Shown: positions 25,922 to 34,889, numbered from the stretch's first letter. The stretch is 64,000 nt of DNA from PLA3 sp964592235 (GCA_964592235.1 CAZQCF010000019.1:1-64000); one strand, 5' to 3'. Translations and numbers: made by a program. The notes: generated by a model from the sequence alone, not told the origin.

Positions 25922-26374
25922 CTATCCCAAAAGATATTTCGGATCGTACTCGATGCCGTGCGCATTCAACATGGCTATCAATTCCTGTTCAAACGACTTC
26001 CCTTTTTGATGCGCCTCCTGATTGATAATATAAGCGCGAACGACGCTCACTTGCGATTCGCTTACCGTGAACGCCGCGTATCCTTCCTGCCACTGAAACG
26101 CCTTCATATCGTCGAATGTCTCATGCATCCAGCGCGACGCATTGCTCTTGACCTGGCGCATCAGCCACGCGATCGATTCATCTGTTCGCCAACGGACGAG
26201 CATGTGGACGTGGTCGGGCATCCCGCCGATTTGAAGGGCCGTGCCGCCCTCGCCGCGCACCAGGCCGCCCAGGTACTCAAACACGCGCGGTTGAATACCC
26301 GGTTTCAACATCGCGCGCCGGCCCTTTGTGCTGAACACGATGTGATAGAGTAGTTTTGTGTAGGTACCGGGCAT
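25922..26374 (-). mobile_element. REP-associated tyrosine transposase (RAYT, IS200-like Y1)
   Basis: The 150-residue protein is a complete single-strand HUH transposase. The metal site is His55-Val-His57 in GMPDHVHMLVRW, and the nucleophile is Tyr115 in VVRAYIINQEAHQKG, a motif typical of the REP-associated branch of the IS200/IS605 superfamily. The N-terminus TYTKLLYHIVFSTKGRR is also diagnostic. Palindrome arrays with the same stem lie on both sides, as expected for elements that such enzymes bind and spread as short hairpin repeats. The gene is intact, so mobilisation of the palindromes is possible. Confidence 0.9.
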
Positions 26375-26385
26375 TGGCTTTCAAT

Positions 26386-26473
26386 CGCCCCAGCCGGGGC
26401 GAGTTGCTTCGTTTGTCGTCCTCAATTCCACGGGCTTGCGCCCGTGGCTACATTCAAACGCCCCTTCGGGGCG
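26386..26473. repeat. Right palindrome array flanking the RAYT gene
   Basis: Three hairpins: CGCCCC-AGCC-GGGGCG (26386-26401), CCACGGGC-TTGC-GCCCGTGG (26428-26447), and CGCCCC-TTC-GGGGCG (26459-26473). Stem sequences match those of the left array while loops differ. Nothing else is seen between 26375 and 26551. Confidence 0.8.
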
Positions 26474-26551
26474 GAAGCTTCCAAGGATGCAAGTTGCTCC
26501 CAGCATCATTCATCGGAATCAACCCCTTTGGTCCCTGCGAAAACTGTCCAT

Positions 26552-27256
26552 TCATCGACCCCGCGATGCGTCGTCCAGAAACTCACTCACACTGGAACAA
26601 TCAAACGGACGGCGCGATCGAGCTTTCCAGTAACGCTCAAAAACAGGAAGGCACCCTCGCCCAAATGCCTCTACGAATGCTTGCCTCTGCCTTTCGACAA
26701 AATGCATCTTCACGGCCTCAAGTATCAGCATTCGGTATTTCCCCGCGCGATCGCAAAAGAGAACTCCCAGGCAGAATCCGCGCGGACCAACACTGGTGAA
26801 TTCGTCAGCAATCCACTCCATCGACAATCGTGCCGCGGGCGGGTTGCATTTCCGCATCGCGCCATTCGTTCCGATTTGAATTAATTCGACGCGCTTGACG
26901 CTTGAGAACTTGATTTGGAGTGGGGCGGCACGTTTGTAGCACGCTCGCTTCGTCAGGCCGATGTGCCTTGCGAGTGCATCAAAGAGACAATGCGTAGAAA
27001 ACTCATCTACGATGAGCTCCACGTGATTTGGCTCGATGCGCATTTCCATGAGCGCGCTGTCGTGAAGGTTGCCACCCAGATACCGCTTGGCAAGTGGATT
27101 CTGTGGGTAAAACCGTCTCAACCGCCTCTCCTGCACCTTCGCCGCGTCACGTTGAATCTTCAGTTCGGAAGTATCATCGCCCTGAATCAGACCACATGCG
27201 AGCGCGAGCAGGGGGAATTGATGCGCAACTTCAGTCGAGTCCGAGCGACGATTCAT
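26552..27256 (-). CDS. Unknown protein, 234 aa
   Basis: Not recognised. Its ATG overlaps the TGA of the methyltransferase upstream by four bases (ATGA), which supports translational coupling and the chosen start. The sequence is soluble, Arg/Cys-rich, without signal peptide or membrane segment. Stretches such as EMRIEPNHVELIVDEFST and EAVKMHFVERQRQAFVEAFGRG suggest alternating strands and helices. No repeated motif or catalytic signature could be named. Confidence 0.55.
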   Translation of the reverse strand: MNRRSDSTEVAHQFPLLALACGLIQGDDTSELKIQRDAAKVQERRLRRFYPQNPLAKRYLGGNLHDSALMEMRIEPNHVELIVDEFSTHCLFDALARHIGLTKRACYKRAAPLQIKFSSVKRVELIQIGTNGAMRKCNPPAARLSMEWIADEFTSVGPRGFCLGVLFCDRAGKYRMLILEAVKMHFVERQRQAFVEAFGRGCLPVFERYWKARSRRPFDCSSVSEFLDDASRGR

Positions 27257-28146
27257 CTATTCACTACCCCCGCGCGCAAGTGAATCGGAGAGATAACCAA
27301 GCGCCGCTGCGTTGAGTCACCCCACGCGCGCGACAGATTGTCGCAAATCAAGTCCAACGGATCGCTCCCGCGCTCGCGGCGGTACTTCTGCACGGCCGAC
27401 CACGATTCGATGTACGCGAGGTACTCCGCCAGGTTCCATTCGCTACGACACGCGAACAGAGAACCCGCTCCCTCACCCTTGACCATGCTTCGCATCGTCA
27501 AGGGCAGGCGGTCGCAGCTCGGATGCATTTCCGTGAACGGAAACGGGATCGTCTCGAATCGCTCATCGATGTAACGCCGGCGAGGCTCCCAATACGGCCC
27601 GATCACGCCGTGATAGAACGCGTCCAGCACGGCGTCGACGCGCTCGTCCACGCGCGGCAGCGTGTAGCACCACGCCGCGATAACGCCGCCGGGCCGCAGC
27701 GCGCGGCGAACGTTGGCATAGAACGCGTCGTGATCCAGCCAGTGCAGCGCCTGCGCGATGGTCACAAGATCGACGCCGGCGGGTGGGATCAGGCCGTCAC
27801 TGTCGTGCAAATCCTCGCCGCAGGCTGCATGAGCCGCCGGCGCACGTTCAGCATCATGCGGCGCGGCGATCAGCGCCGGGTCTTCGGCCGCCGCGACGTG
27901 ATAACTCACACGCGGGTGCGGCGCAGCGTGCCTGATCTGCTCGGCGCTGGCATCCGTGGCGATCACCCGCTCAAAGTGCGCCGCCAGCCCGACGGCCGCC
28001 TGACCGTTGCCGGTGCCGACATCCCATACGAGCTTCCGCGTGCCGCACAACCCGGCGAGGTACTCGAACAATTCCGGCGGATAGTGCGGCCGCGCCATCG
28101 CATACAGCGCGGCGTGATGGGAGAACAGGTCGATGAATTCGGGCAT
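27253..28146 (-). CDS. SAM-dependent class I methyltransferase
   Basis: The SAM loop is VWDVGTGNGQAAVGLA, with the acidic ATDAS at the second strand and the PAGVDLVTIAQALHWLD segment of UbiE/Tam-like enzymes that act on small molecules. ATG 28146 is preferred because GGAGG lies about ten bases upstream. Between IPFPFTEMHPS and CRSEWNLAEYLAYIESWSA, where relatives run straight on, there is an additional stretch (CDRLPLTMRSMVKGEGAG) encoded by a dispersed DNA repeat. Substrate unknown. It follows the DinB genes by 17 bases and overlaps the next unknown gene, so all belong to one operon. Confidence 0.85.
   Translation of the reverse strand: MPEFIDLFSHHAALYAMARPHYPPELFEYLAGLCGTRKLVWDVGTGNGQAAVGLAAHFERVIATDASAEQIRHAAPHPRVSYHVAAAEDPALIAAPHDAERAPAAHAACGEDLHDSDGLIPPAGVDLVTIAQALHWLDHDAFYANVRRALRPGGVIAAWCYTLPRVDERVDAVLDAFYHGVIGPYWEPRRRYIDERFETIPFPFTEMHPSCDRLPLTMRSMVKGEGAGSLFACRSEWNLAEYLAYIESWSAVQKYRRERGSDPLDLICDNLSRAWGDSTQRRLVISPIHLRAGVVNR
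27461..27521. repeat. Dispersed repeat B embedded in frame in the methyltransferase
   Basis: About 61 bases beginning AACCCGCTCCCTCACCCTTG and ending GGCAGGCGGTCGCAGCTCGG. Copies of the same length occur between genes at 34890-34950 and, reversed, at 46295-46355, with roughly 85 percent identity by eye. Here it adds about 20 codons without breaking the frame. Confidence 0.75.
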
Positions 28147-28163
28147 GGCAATCACGCCTCCGG

Positions 28164-28661
28164 TCACGAGACCGGCTTGCGCACGCGCGTCATGTAGTCC
28201 AGCTCGACCAGGCCCGCGCCGAGGCGGCGGAGCATGTTGACGGCTTGCGCCCGGTGATGCGTCGAGTGCACGAAGCCCTGAATCAGCATGTCGCCCAGCG
28301 TCGCGGTGAAGAGGCTGCCCTTCGAGTCGCGATAGCGCTGCCCGCGCGCGAGGTCGGCGTCGGACAGCGACGCGAGGAATTCGCCGCGCGACCGGCTCGT
28401 CGCGGCGAAATCGTCACGCAGCGCCGTGATGGAGATTGACGTTTCATACGGCGGCCACGGCGTCTCCACCTCGCCCCGCCACCGCGCCAGCCAGACCGAC
28501 TCGCCATCGAGAATGTGCTTGAGCGTCTTTCGCAGCGTGCCCATGCCCATGTCAAACGGCGTGTCCAATTGCGCGTCGCTCAACGAGTCACTCGCACGCA
28601 GCAACGCGGTGTTGGCGAAGTCGGAATATTCAAACAACGGGGAAAACGATTCGACGGTCAT
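28164..28661 (-). CDS. DinB-family protein
   Basis: 165 residues from ATG 28661, which overlaps the stop of the gene before (ATGA) and has GGGGGG six bases upstream. DinB features: FEYSDFANTALLRASDSL, LKHILDGESVWLARWRG with the first histidine, and QGFVHSTHHRAQAVNMLRRLGA with the histidine pair of the metal site. It is clearly related to the two domains encoded just upstream (same spacing and the THHRAQ/HHRAQ motif), so it arose by tandem duplication. Reaction unknown. Confidence 0.85.
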   Translation of the reverse strand: MTVESFSPLFEYSDFANTALLRASDSLSDAQLDTPFDMGMGTLRKTLKHILDGESVWLARWRGEVETPWPPYETSISITALRDDFAATSRSRGEFLASLSDADLARGQRYRDSKGSLFTATLGDMLIQGFVHSTHHRAQAVNMLRRLGAGLVELDYMTRVRKPVS

Positions 28662-29693
28662 GCTCGCCCCCCTTCGCCCGCAGCGCGCTTCTCCATCAGC
28701 CACTTGATCACGTCCACCTCCGGCAGCGTCGCGCCGACATGACGCAACATGTTCACCAGCTGCGCCCGATGGTGCGCTCCGTGGTGCCACAATTGCAGCA
28801 TCGACGGCCCCAGCGGAAATGCGAACTCCTTGCCCGGCGCGGGTTGCGTATGCACCAGGCGATTCAACTCACCTTCGCCGAGCGAAGACAAGTACGCGTT
28901 CCGCGCGGCCGCGTGCTCGGTGTGTCGTCGCGGCAGGTCCTCGATGGCGAGGCTCGCGTCGAACTCCTTGAACTGGGGCTTCGTCCTGCCGATCCAGTTC
29001 TCCAGCCACCACGTCTCGGCATAGAGCACATGCAGAAGCGTCGCGCGGATCGTTTTCAATCCCATGTCGAACTCGCGGTCCAGCGCCGCGGCAGGCAGCT
29101 TGCAGGCCGCCGCGTAAACGCGCTGCTGCGCCCAGTCGCCGTTGTCGAACAATTCGCGGATCATGGGCAGGCTCAACTGCGGGCGATCCGCCTCGGCCGG
29201 ATCAGCCTTGAGCGCCTTCATTTTCATGAACAGGTAGTCGATGCCGCGCGGAGGGATCGTCGCGCCGACCCGCTTGAGCATGTTCAGCACCTGCGCGCGG
29301 TGATGCACGNNNNNNNNNNGGCGCGAGCGGGAGCGTGTACGTCGTGTTGTCGCGGATGGTAGTGAAAGTGATCTCGCGCGGCAGGCCTGCGTCCGAGAGC
29401 GTCGCGAAGAATGCGTCGCGCTGGGCGCACGTCTCGCGCCGCAGCGCCGTCAGTTCGCGGATCGACCGCGCCGGGTCGAACTCCGCAAACGGCGGCTTGC
29501 CCCCCTGCCGCCAGCGATCGAGCCAGACTTTCTCCGCGCCCCAGATGTGATGCAGCGTCTTGCGGATCGTGCCGCTGCCCATCTCAAAGATCTGATCGAG
29601 CTTCTCGGCCGACAACTCCGCCGCAGGCCCCGCGACGGAATCCCACGCCCAGTCGTTGTACGCATACAGTTCGCGAAATGTTTCCAGTGACAC
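28658..29693 (-). CDS. Tandem double DinB-domain protein, interrupted by an assembly gap
   Basis: GTG 29693 has GGAGG seven bases upstream. The first domain (SLETFRELYAYNDWAWDSV, LHHIWGAEKVWLDRWR) runs into ten Ns at 29310-29319; after the gap its end (HHRAQVLNMLKRVGATIPP) continues in another frame, so the true gap length is not ten. With no stop, a linker ALKADPAEADRPQ leads to a second domain (LPMIRELFDNGDWAQQ, HHGAHHRAQLVNMLRHVGATLP). Either the two are fused in one chain or a second start at about 29164 is used, but no ribosome site is seen there. Each domain keeps its histidines. Confidence 0.7.
29310..29319. other. Assembly gap (10 N)
   Basis: Ten consecutive Ns of unknown real length inside the double DinB gene. 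Reading frames on either side do not join, so at least one or two bases, or a longer piece, are missing. Confidence 0.98.
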
Positions 29694-29737
29694 AGACTGC
29701 CCTCCCGGCGATTCGCCGCCGCGATCATACGCCGACC

Positions 29738-29766
29738 ATTATGGATCGGTTCGATCCGCATAACAA
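29738..29766 (-). promoter_or_regulatory. Promoter of the DinB-methyltransferase operon
   Basis: On the minus strand TTGTTA (29766-29761) and CATAAT (29743-29738) are 17 bases apart. They match four of six and five of six consensus positions. The GTG start at 29693 would have a leader of about 35 bases. Confidence 0.5.
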
Positions 29767-29822
29767 GCGGCCGCGGCGTGCACGCCGAGCGCAGCGCCCC
29801 TGTTGAAACAGGACGCGCGTCG

Positions 29823-31625
29823 TTATCGAAAGACCATTTCAATTCGCAACAGTTCGTGCGACTCGAACGCGCCACGGCCCCATTGCGGCGCAGGTACGGC
29901 GTCGCCGGTCACGTCGTAGTCAATTCGCCGGCCGGCCTGATTCATCAGCAGCAATCCGATCGATGCCCCCAGCGCCGCCCGCTTCAGCCGAGCCGGCCAG
30001 CCCGCGAACCATTTCGCCAGATGCCGCAGGAGCAGCGCATCCAGTGCCACGGCGACCAAGACGTAGAACACCGGGAGGATCGAGACAGCCTGACGGGCGT
30101 AGCCGATGAATGCGGCCGTGATCAACAGTTTATAGACAATCACCAATAACCAAGGGCCGCCGCGCCGGCGCAGCAGGCAGACGCCCGCGCCGATCACGCC
30201 GAGGCCCAGCATCGCCGCGGACCAGACCGGCGGCACGTCATCAGCCGTGAACTGGTCAACCGGCCGCCGCGTGCCGATCAGCCCGGCGGGCCAGTTCGTC
30301 AGCGTCAGCCCCTGCGTCCAGCCGGCGGCGAACAGCGAAATCTTGCTTGTCAACAGCCGCCGCGCCTCCCCCGGTTTCGTGAGATGCTCCCACCCGACGC
30401 GATAGCCGTCCTGCACGAGTCGCACATGGCGTGGATCGGCGAAGTTCAGCGTATCGGCCCCGCCCAGCGGCTCGGTGGAGAAGCCGCCGTCGCCGCCCGG
30501 GCGATTGGCCAGGGCAAAGGCCAGCGGCCCCTGCGCGCTGATGAAGACATACGGCGAAATCGGCCTCGGCACGTACCCCATCTGCTCCGCGAAGAACACC
30601 CGCACCAAATGCTCATCCACCGCCGCGCGCGATGCCGCGCGAGCCTGCTCGCTGATGACACGAAAGCAAGGCTCCCGGACGAATACCGGCAACTGCTCCA
30701 GGTACGCACGCGCCTCGGCTTGCCAGGCGACCGGCGCGCCGGCGTAATCGATCGGGCTGGCGGAGGTCGCATTGAATCGCTGAATCGCACGATACGCCCG
30801 CACATTCCACGGCAGCGGCACGAGTACAAAGGCCGCACCCAGCAAGGCCAACCGCGCCGCGATGATTCGCAGCCGCCCGAAGCCGGGGGTCGGCCCGTTG
30901 CGTCCGCGCGCCTCGGCCCGGTCGAGCCTTCGCCCCTCCGGAATTCGCGAGGGCAATGGATTCCACCATCGCCGCGCCAGCCACCCGCTCCAAAGGATCA
31001 TTAGAAGGGTATGTTCCACGCGCAGGAGCGCCGCGACGCCGTTCAGCGCTGCCCACACGATCAACCGCCATCGGCTCGGCCGTTCGGCTACCGACGCGCT
31101 CAATCCGATGAGGCAAATCAGGACAAACGTATAAGGCGTTTCATTGTTAAGGCTCGTGGACTGAATCGCCAGCGCGAACGACAACGCCGCGAGCACAGCC
31201 GCCACGGTCGCCACGCGCTCGCAAAACGCCCGCCGAGCGACAAGATACAGACCGGCACACGACGCGGCCCCCAGCATGCTCCAGGCGATCTTGAGCGCGA
31301 GGAAGCCACCCGCCCCGCCCTCCAGCGACCCCGGCCACAGGTACGCCAGTGCATGGGCCAGTCCCGGCGCGTGAATGGGCAGGTCCAATTCGAAAGGCCG
31401 CCCTGCACGAAGCGCCTGGGCGAACTGAATCCATAGCGGCGCATCGCCCTCGTACAACGCACCGTGCGGCCACTGGCGGTCCGGCGAGGCAGAGAGAAAT
31501 GCCCCTCGAACGCCAAGGGCCACCAGAAAAACGGCAGCACAGGCGGCAATATCGCCCCAGCGAGAGGCGTTTGGCCCTTTTGCGGAGTGTTCCGCGCCCC
31601 TTTTTTGGCTGCCCGGGTCTTCCAT
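29823..31625 (-). CDS. GT-C membrane glycosyltransferase (ArnT/PMT-like)
   Basis: 600 residues with about 11-12 hydrophobic segments. After the first helix there is the acidic loop EGDAPLWIQFAQALRAGRP and the APGLAHALAYLW segment, the usual place of the catalytic acid in polyprenyl-phosphate-sugar-dependent transferases of the GT39/GT83 type. A large periplasmic region lies between helices eight and nine (residues about 300-450). The acceptor (lipid, protein or glycan) cannot be told. It is divergent from the metalloprotease gene, 124 bases away. Confidence 0.8.
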   Translation of the reverse strand: MEDPGSQKRGAEHSAKGPNASRWGDIAACAAVFLVALGVRGAFLSASPDRQWPHGALYEGDAPLWIQFAQALRAGRPFELDLPIHAPGLAHALAYLWPGSLEGGAGGFLALKIAWSMLGAASCAGLYLVARRAFCERVATVAAVLAALSFALAIQSTSLNNETPYTFVLICLIGLSASVAERPSRWRLIVWAALNGVAALLRVEHTLLMILWSGWLARRWWNPLPSRIPEGRRLDRAEARGRNGPTPGFGRLRIIAARLALLGAAFVLVPLPWNVRAYRAIQRFNATSASPIDYAGAPVAWQAEARAYLEQLPVFVREPCFRVISEQARAASRAAVDEHLVRVFFAEQMGYVPRPISPYVFISAQGPLAFALANRPGGDGGFSTEPLGGADTLNFADPRHVRLVQDGYRVGWEHLTKPGEARRLLTSKISLFAAGWTQGLTLTNWPAGLIGTRRPVDQFTADDVPPVWSAAMLGLGVIGAGVCLLRRRGGPWLLVIVYKLLITAAFIGYARQAVSILPVFYVLVAVALDALLLRHLAKWFAGWPARLKRAALGASIGLLLMNQAGRRIDYDVTGDAVPAPQWGRGAFESHELLRIEMVFR

Positions 31626-31749
31626 TTTACTGGTCTCGAGGCCCGAAAAGGGGTACTATAGAGCCAAGGTGGAGTGGATTGAAAAGCAACCCCGGCAATT
31701 TCACGCCGACGGCCGTCCGGTCGTCTTGACCCTCTTTTGGAGTGGACTG

Positions 31750-34608
31750 ATGAATCTGCGCAAACTCGCCGCGTTCGTGACCTGTTGTACCTTCGGAATG
31801 GGCGCGACCTTTGTCGCCGCCGCCCCGACCCTCGACGCGCTGAAAGCCGAGGCCGAGATGAGCAAGTTCGAGGCCAAGGCGCGTTTGGAAGTCGACCGCC
31901 CCGGCGTCGCGTTCTACGAGATAGAGCAAAAGGTCACCACGGCCTACGGCGTCGCCATGAGCGAGGGCGCCGATGCCTTCCAATCGGCTGACCAGTTTGT
32001 GAACCGCTACGCGGGCCTTTTCGGCGTGGAGGCAGAGACGATTGTCGCCAAGAGCCTGGAAGCGGGCGGCCCGACGTTTGTGCCGCTGATGTACGACAAG
32101 GACACCGATACGTACAAATTCACGCTCGTGACTTACGAACAGCAGCGTGACGGTGTCCCGGTATTTCATAGCGATTTCCGCGTGCTGGTGCGCAATGAGC
32201 CGGGCTACCCGGTTGTGCTGGCGCGATCGAGCATGCACCCGCTCGGCGATTTCGCCGTCCAGCGCGCGGGTGTCAATCCCGACCTGGCGCGTGAGTCGGC
32301 GAAACAAAAGTCGGCGCGGCTCACTAGGTTCAGCGACATGGAAGAAGTGATCTTCGCCGGCGCGGAAGAGCGCGACGCTGTGCCGACGCTGGCTTACAAG
32401 TTTACGGCCGAGAGCGACGATCCGTTCAGCCCGCAGGGGTACGAACGGCGCCTTTTCGTGGCGGACGCGATGACCGGCGAGATTCTTTACGAGGAGGACT
32501 GGGTCATCACTGAAGATGTCTCCGGCCAGGTGCAGGGCATCGCCACGGATGTCCCCGGCGCCGACATTTGTCAGCCGGAGAATCCGCAAGGCCTGCCCTA
32601 TGCCCGCGTGAACATCACACCCGGCGGCGCGAACGTGTACGCCGACGCGAACGGCAACTTCACGATTCCCAACGGCGGCGTCACGCCCGTCACCGTCGAG
32701 TCCGGCGTGCGCGGTCGCCGGTTTATCGTCACCGATCAGGCCGCCTCGACGCCGATCCTGACCACCAATGTCACGCCTCCCGGCCCGGCTGATTTCATGC
32801 ACAACGCCGCCAATACCAATGAGTTCACTCGCGCCTCGGTCAATGCCTATTTGCAGGCCAACGTCGTGCGCGACATGGTGCTCTCCTACAACCCCGCCTA
32901 TCCCACGATCGCCAACCAGGTCGATTTCCCGATCAATACCAATATCAACACGACTTGCAACGCGTTCTATAGCCCGCTCACGTCGATCAATTTCTACCGA
33001 TCAGGCGGCGGATGCACGAATACCGCCAACGGCGACATCGTCCACCACGAGTATGGCCACCACGTCGTGCAGGTCGCCGGCAGCGGACAAGGCGCCTACG
33101 GCGAAGGCATGGGCGACTGCATGGGCGTTCTCATCACCGATCAGCCCGCACTGGGCATCGGCTTCCAGAATAACTGCTCAACCGGACTTCGAAACGCCAA
33201 CAACAACTGCAACTACCAGACCACCGGCTGCTCAAGCTGCGGCAGCGCCATTCACACCTGCGGCCAGCTCATCTCCGGTTGCGTCTGGAACACGCGTAAC
33301 GAACTGGCGATCACCAACCCCGGCACCTATCGCGACATCATCGGTTCCCTCACGATCAATAGCGTCCCGCTGCATACAGGGACGGGTATCACGCCACAGA
33401 TCACCATCGACTTCCTCACGCTCGACGACAACGACGCGAATCTGAACAACGGCACGCCGCACTACAACGAAATCGCTGCCGGCTTCGGCTCGCACAACAT
33501 GCCCGCGCCGGCGCTGCCGGCACTCTTATTCAATTATCCGAACGGCCGGCCAAGCCTTGTTCCGCCGAATGCGCCGTTCGTGGTGGATGTTGTGGCGCAA
33601 CCGCTCACCGGCACACCCCAACCGGGCACCGGCCAGCTCTTCTACCGAATCGGCAACAGCGGCCCGTTCACCCAGGTCGCCATGACCCAGCACGCGCCCA
33701 ATGAGTACGACGCGACGCTGCCAGCTACGCCCTGCCCGCAACTGATTCAGTACTATGTCTCGGCGCAGTCCACGACGCTGCAAACCGTCACCGACCCGCC
33801 CAACGCCCCGACCGGCGTCTTCAGTGTCACGTCGGCGTCATCTTCCCAGAGCGTCGTCGCTTACAACTTTGAGACCAACCCCGGCTGGACGGTCTCCTCC
33901 ACCGCTACCGACGGCCAGTGGGACACCAACCCCGGAATCCCCGTCAATTGCAATCGCGGCGATCCCCAGGCCGACTTCGACGGCTCCAGCCGCTGCTGGC
34001 TGACCGACAACAGCGCGGCGTCCGCCTGCAATTCCGACGTGGACGGCGGCGCAACCACGCTCACGTCGCAGAACTTCGATTTGAGCGCGCTGTCCAGTCC
34101 GGTCGTCCGCTACGCCCGCTGGTATTCCAATCACACGGGCGGCGCGCCGCAGGCCGATACCTTCAACGTCGAAATCTCCGACAACGGCGGCGGCACGTGG
34201 AGTACGCTTGAAATCGTCGGTCCGTCCACCGCGTCGCCCAATCCCGAAGTCACGGGCGGCTGGTTCCTCAAGGAGTTCCGACTCGCCGATCTCGCGGGTT
34301 TCAACGAAGCCACGACCCAGTTCCGCATTCGGTTTATCGCATCCGACACCGGAACCGGCAGCGTCGTCGAAGCTGCCATCGATGCTTTCGCGATTGATGA
34401 CTTCGTGTGCACCGTCCCCTGCGGCGCGGCCACCGGCGATATCAACGGCGACACATTCATCGACGGCCAGGACGTTTCGGCATTCACGACCGCCCTGCTC
34501 GGTTCTCCTTCGCCCGCCGAAATCTGCGCCGGCGACTTTAACACCAGCAGCGACCTCGACACCGGTGACATCGACGACTTTGTCAACGCCTTGTTGACCC
34601 AGCCGTGA
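31750..34608 (+). CDS. Secreted M36-like metalloprotease with dockerin tail
   Basis: ATG 31750 has GGAG upstream and starts a signal peptide; the frame open from 31669 is longer. Order of parts in 952 residues: FTP-type propeptide (residues about 20-200, for example ADQFVNRYAGLFGV), a carbohydrate-binding-like insert, the zinc site H433-E-Y-G-H437 with downstream E452 in GEGMGD (fungalysin pattern), a beta-sandwich region, and at the end two dockerin-like calcium loops, GDINGDTFIDGQDVSAF and GDFNTSSDLDTGDIDDF. It is likely an extracellular protease. Dockerin repeats are common on planctomycete surface proteins; a cohesin partner is not seen here. Confidence 0.88.
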   Translation: MNLRKLAAFVTCCTFGMGATFVAAAPTLDALKAEAEMSKFEAKARLEVDRPGVAFYEIEQKVTTAYGVAMSEGADAFQSADQFVNRYAGLFGVEAETIVAKSLEAGGPTFVPLMYDKDTDTYKFTLVTYEQQRDGVPVFHSDFRVLVRNEPGYPVVLARSSMHPLGDFAVQRAGVNPDLARESAKQKSARLTRFSDMEEVIFAGAEERDAVPTLAYKFTAESDDPFSPQGYERRLFVADAMTGEILYEEDWVITEDVSGQVQGIATDVPGADICQPENPQGLPYARVNITPGGANVYADANGNFTIPNGGVTPVTVESGVRGRRFIVTDQAASTPILTTNVTPPGPADFMHNAANTNEFTRASVNAYLQANVVRDMVLSYNPAYPTIANQVDFPINTNINTTCNAFYSPLTSINFYRSGGGCTNTANGDIVHHEYGHHVVQVAGSGQGAYGEGMGDCMGVLITDQPALGIGFQNNCSTGLRNANNNCNYQTTGCSSCGSAIHTCGQLISGCVWNTRNELAITNPGTYRDIIGSLTINSVPLHTGTGITPQITIDFLTLDDNDANLNNGTPHYNEIAAGFGSHNMPAPALPALLFNYPNGRPSLVPPNAPFVVDVVAQPLTGTPQPGTGQLFYRIGNSGPFTQVAMTQHAPNEYDATLPATPCPQLIQYYVSAQSTTLQTVTDPPNAPTGVFSVTSASSSQSVVAYNFETNPGWTVSSTATDGQWDTNPGIPVNCNRGDPQADFDGSSRCWLTDNSAASACNSDVDGGATTLTSQNFDLSALSSPVVRYARWYSNHTGGAPQADTFNVEISDNGGGTWSTLEIVGPSTASPNPEVTGGWFLKEFRLADLAGFNEATTQFRIRFIASDTGTGSVVEAAIDAFAIDDFVCTVPCGAATGDINGDTFIDGQDVSAFTTALLGSPSPAEICAGDFNTSSDLDTGDIDDFVNALLTQP

Positions 34609-34670
34609 CGCCACGGAGCGTATCGAGGTGGTCGTGTACGACGCTTAAGAAGTTGGACGGCGTTATGACA

Positions 34671-34883
34671 CCCTCTCCCTTCCAGGGAGAGGGCCGGGGT
34701 AAGGGTGCCGTTGCTTCCCGCCATGGCGGGTCTTCGACCGGCAGTGGCGAAGGGGCGAAAGCGTTTCGCGCGATCAACCACTGCTTGAAGCAGTGGCACA
34801 CGCGCGTGTGCGGCCGGCACGCACTTTCCCTTCGTGGTCGCGGCTCGGGCTGATTCCACCGCATAACTGCGGCGGCTTGGACC
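34671..34883. repeat. Composite dispersed repeat, copy 1
   Basis: The segment starts with CCCTCTCCC-TTCCA-GGGAGAGGG (34671-34693), continues through CAGTGGCGAAGGGGCGAAAG, the palindrome CCACTGCTTGAAGCAGTGG (34778-34796), ACACGCGCGTGTGCGGCCGG, and ends with the CCGCATAACTGCGGCGG hairpin. The same parts in the same order are found reversed at 45804-46016. It fills most of the 450-base space between the metalloprotease and the GT87 gene. Confidence 0.8.
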
Positions 34884-34889
34884 TGCGTC

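Noticed and set aside
25741..26480. CRISPR array around the RAYT gene
   Set aside because: The repeated palindromes are few, unequal in spacing, lack uniform spacers and have no cas genes; RAYT-type hairpins explain them better.
24910..27256. Defence or toxin-antitoxin island around the RAYT gene
   Set aside because: Neither unknown protein shows a nuclease, ATPase, RNase or antitoxin motif that I can name; the claim would rest on location only.
29202..29308. C-terminal part of the 163-residue DinB frame after the N-gap
   Set aside because: Residues after the gap in that register are the wrong frame; the DinB end is found in another frame, so the frame shift is due to the gap length.
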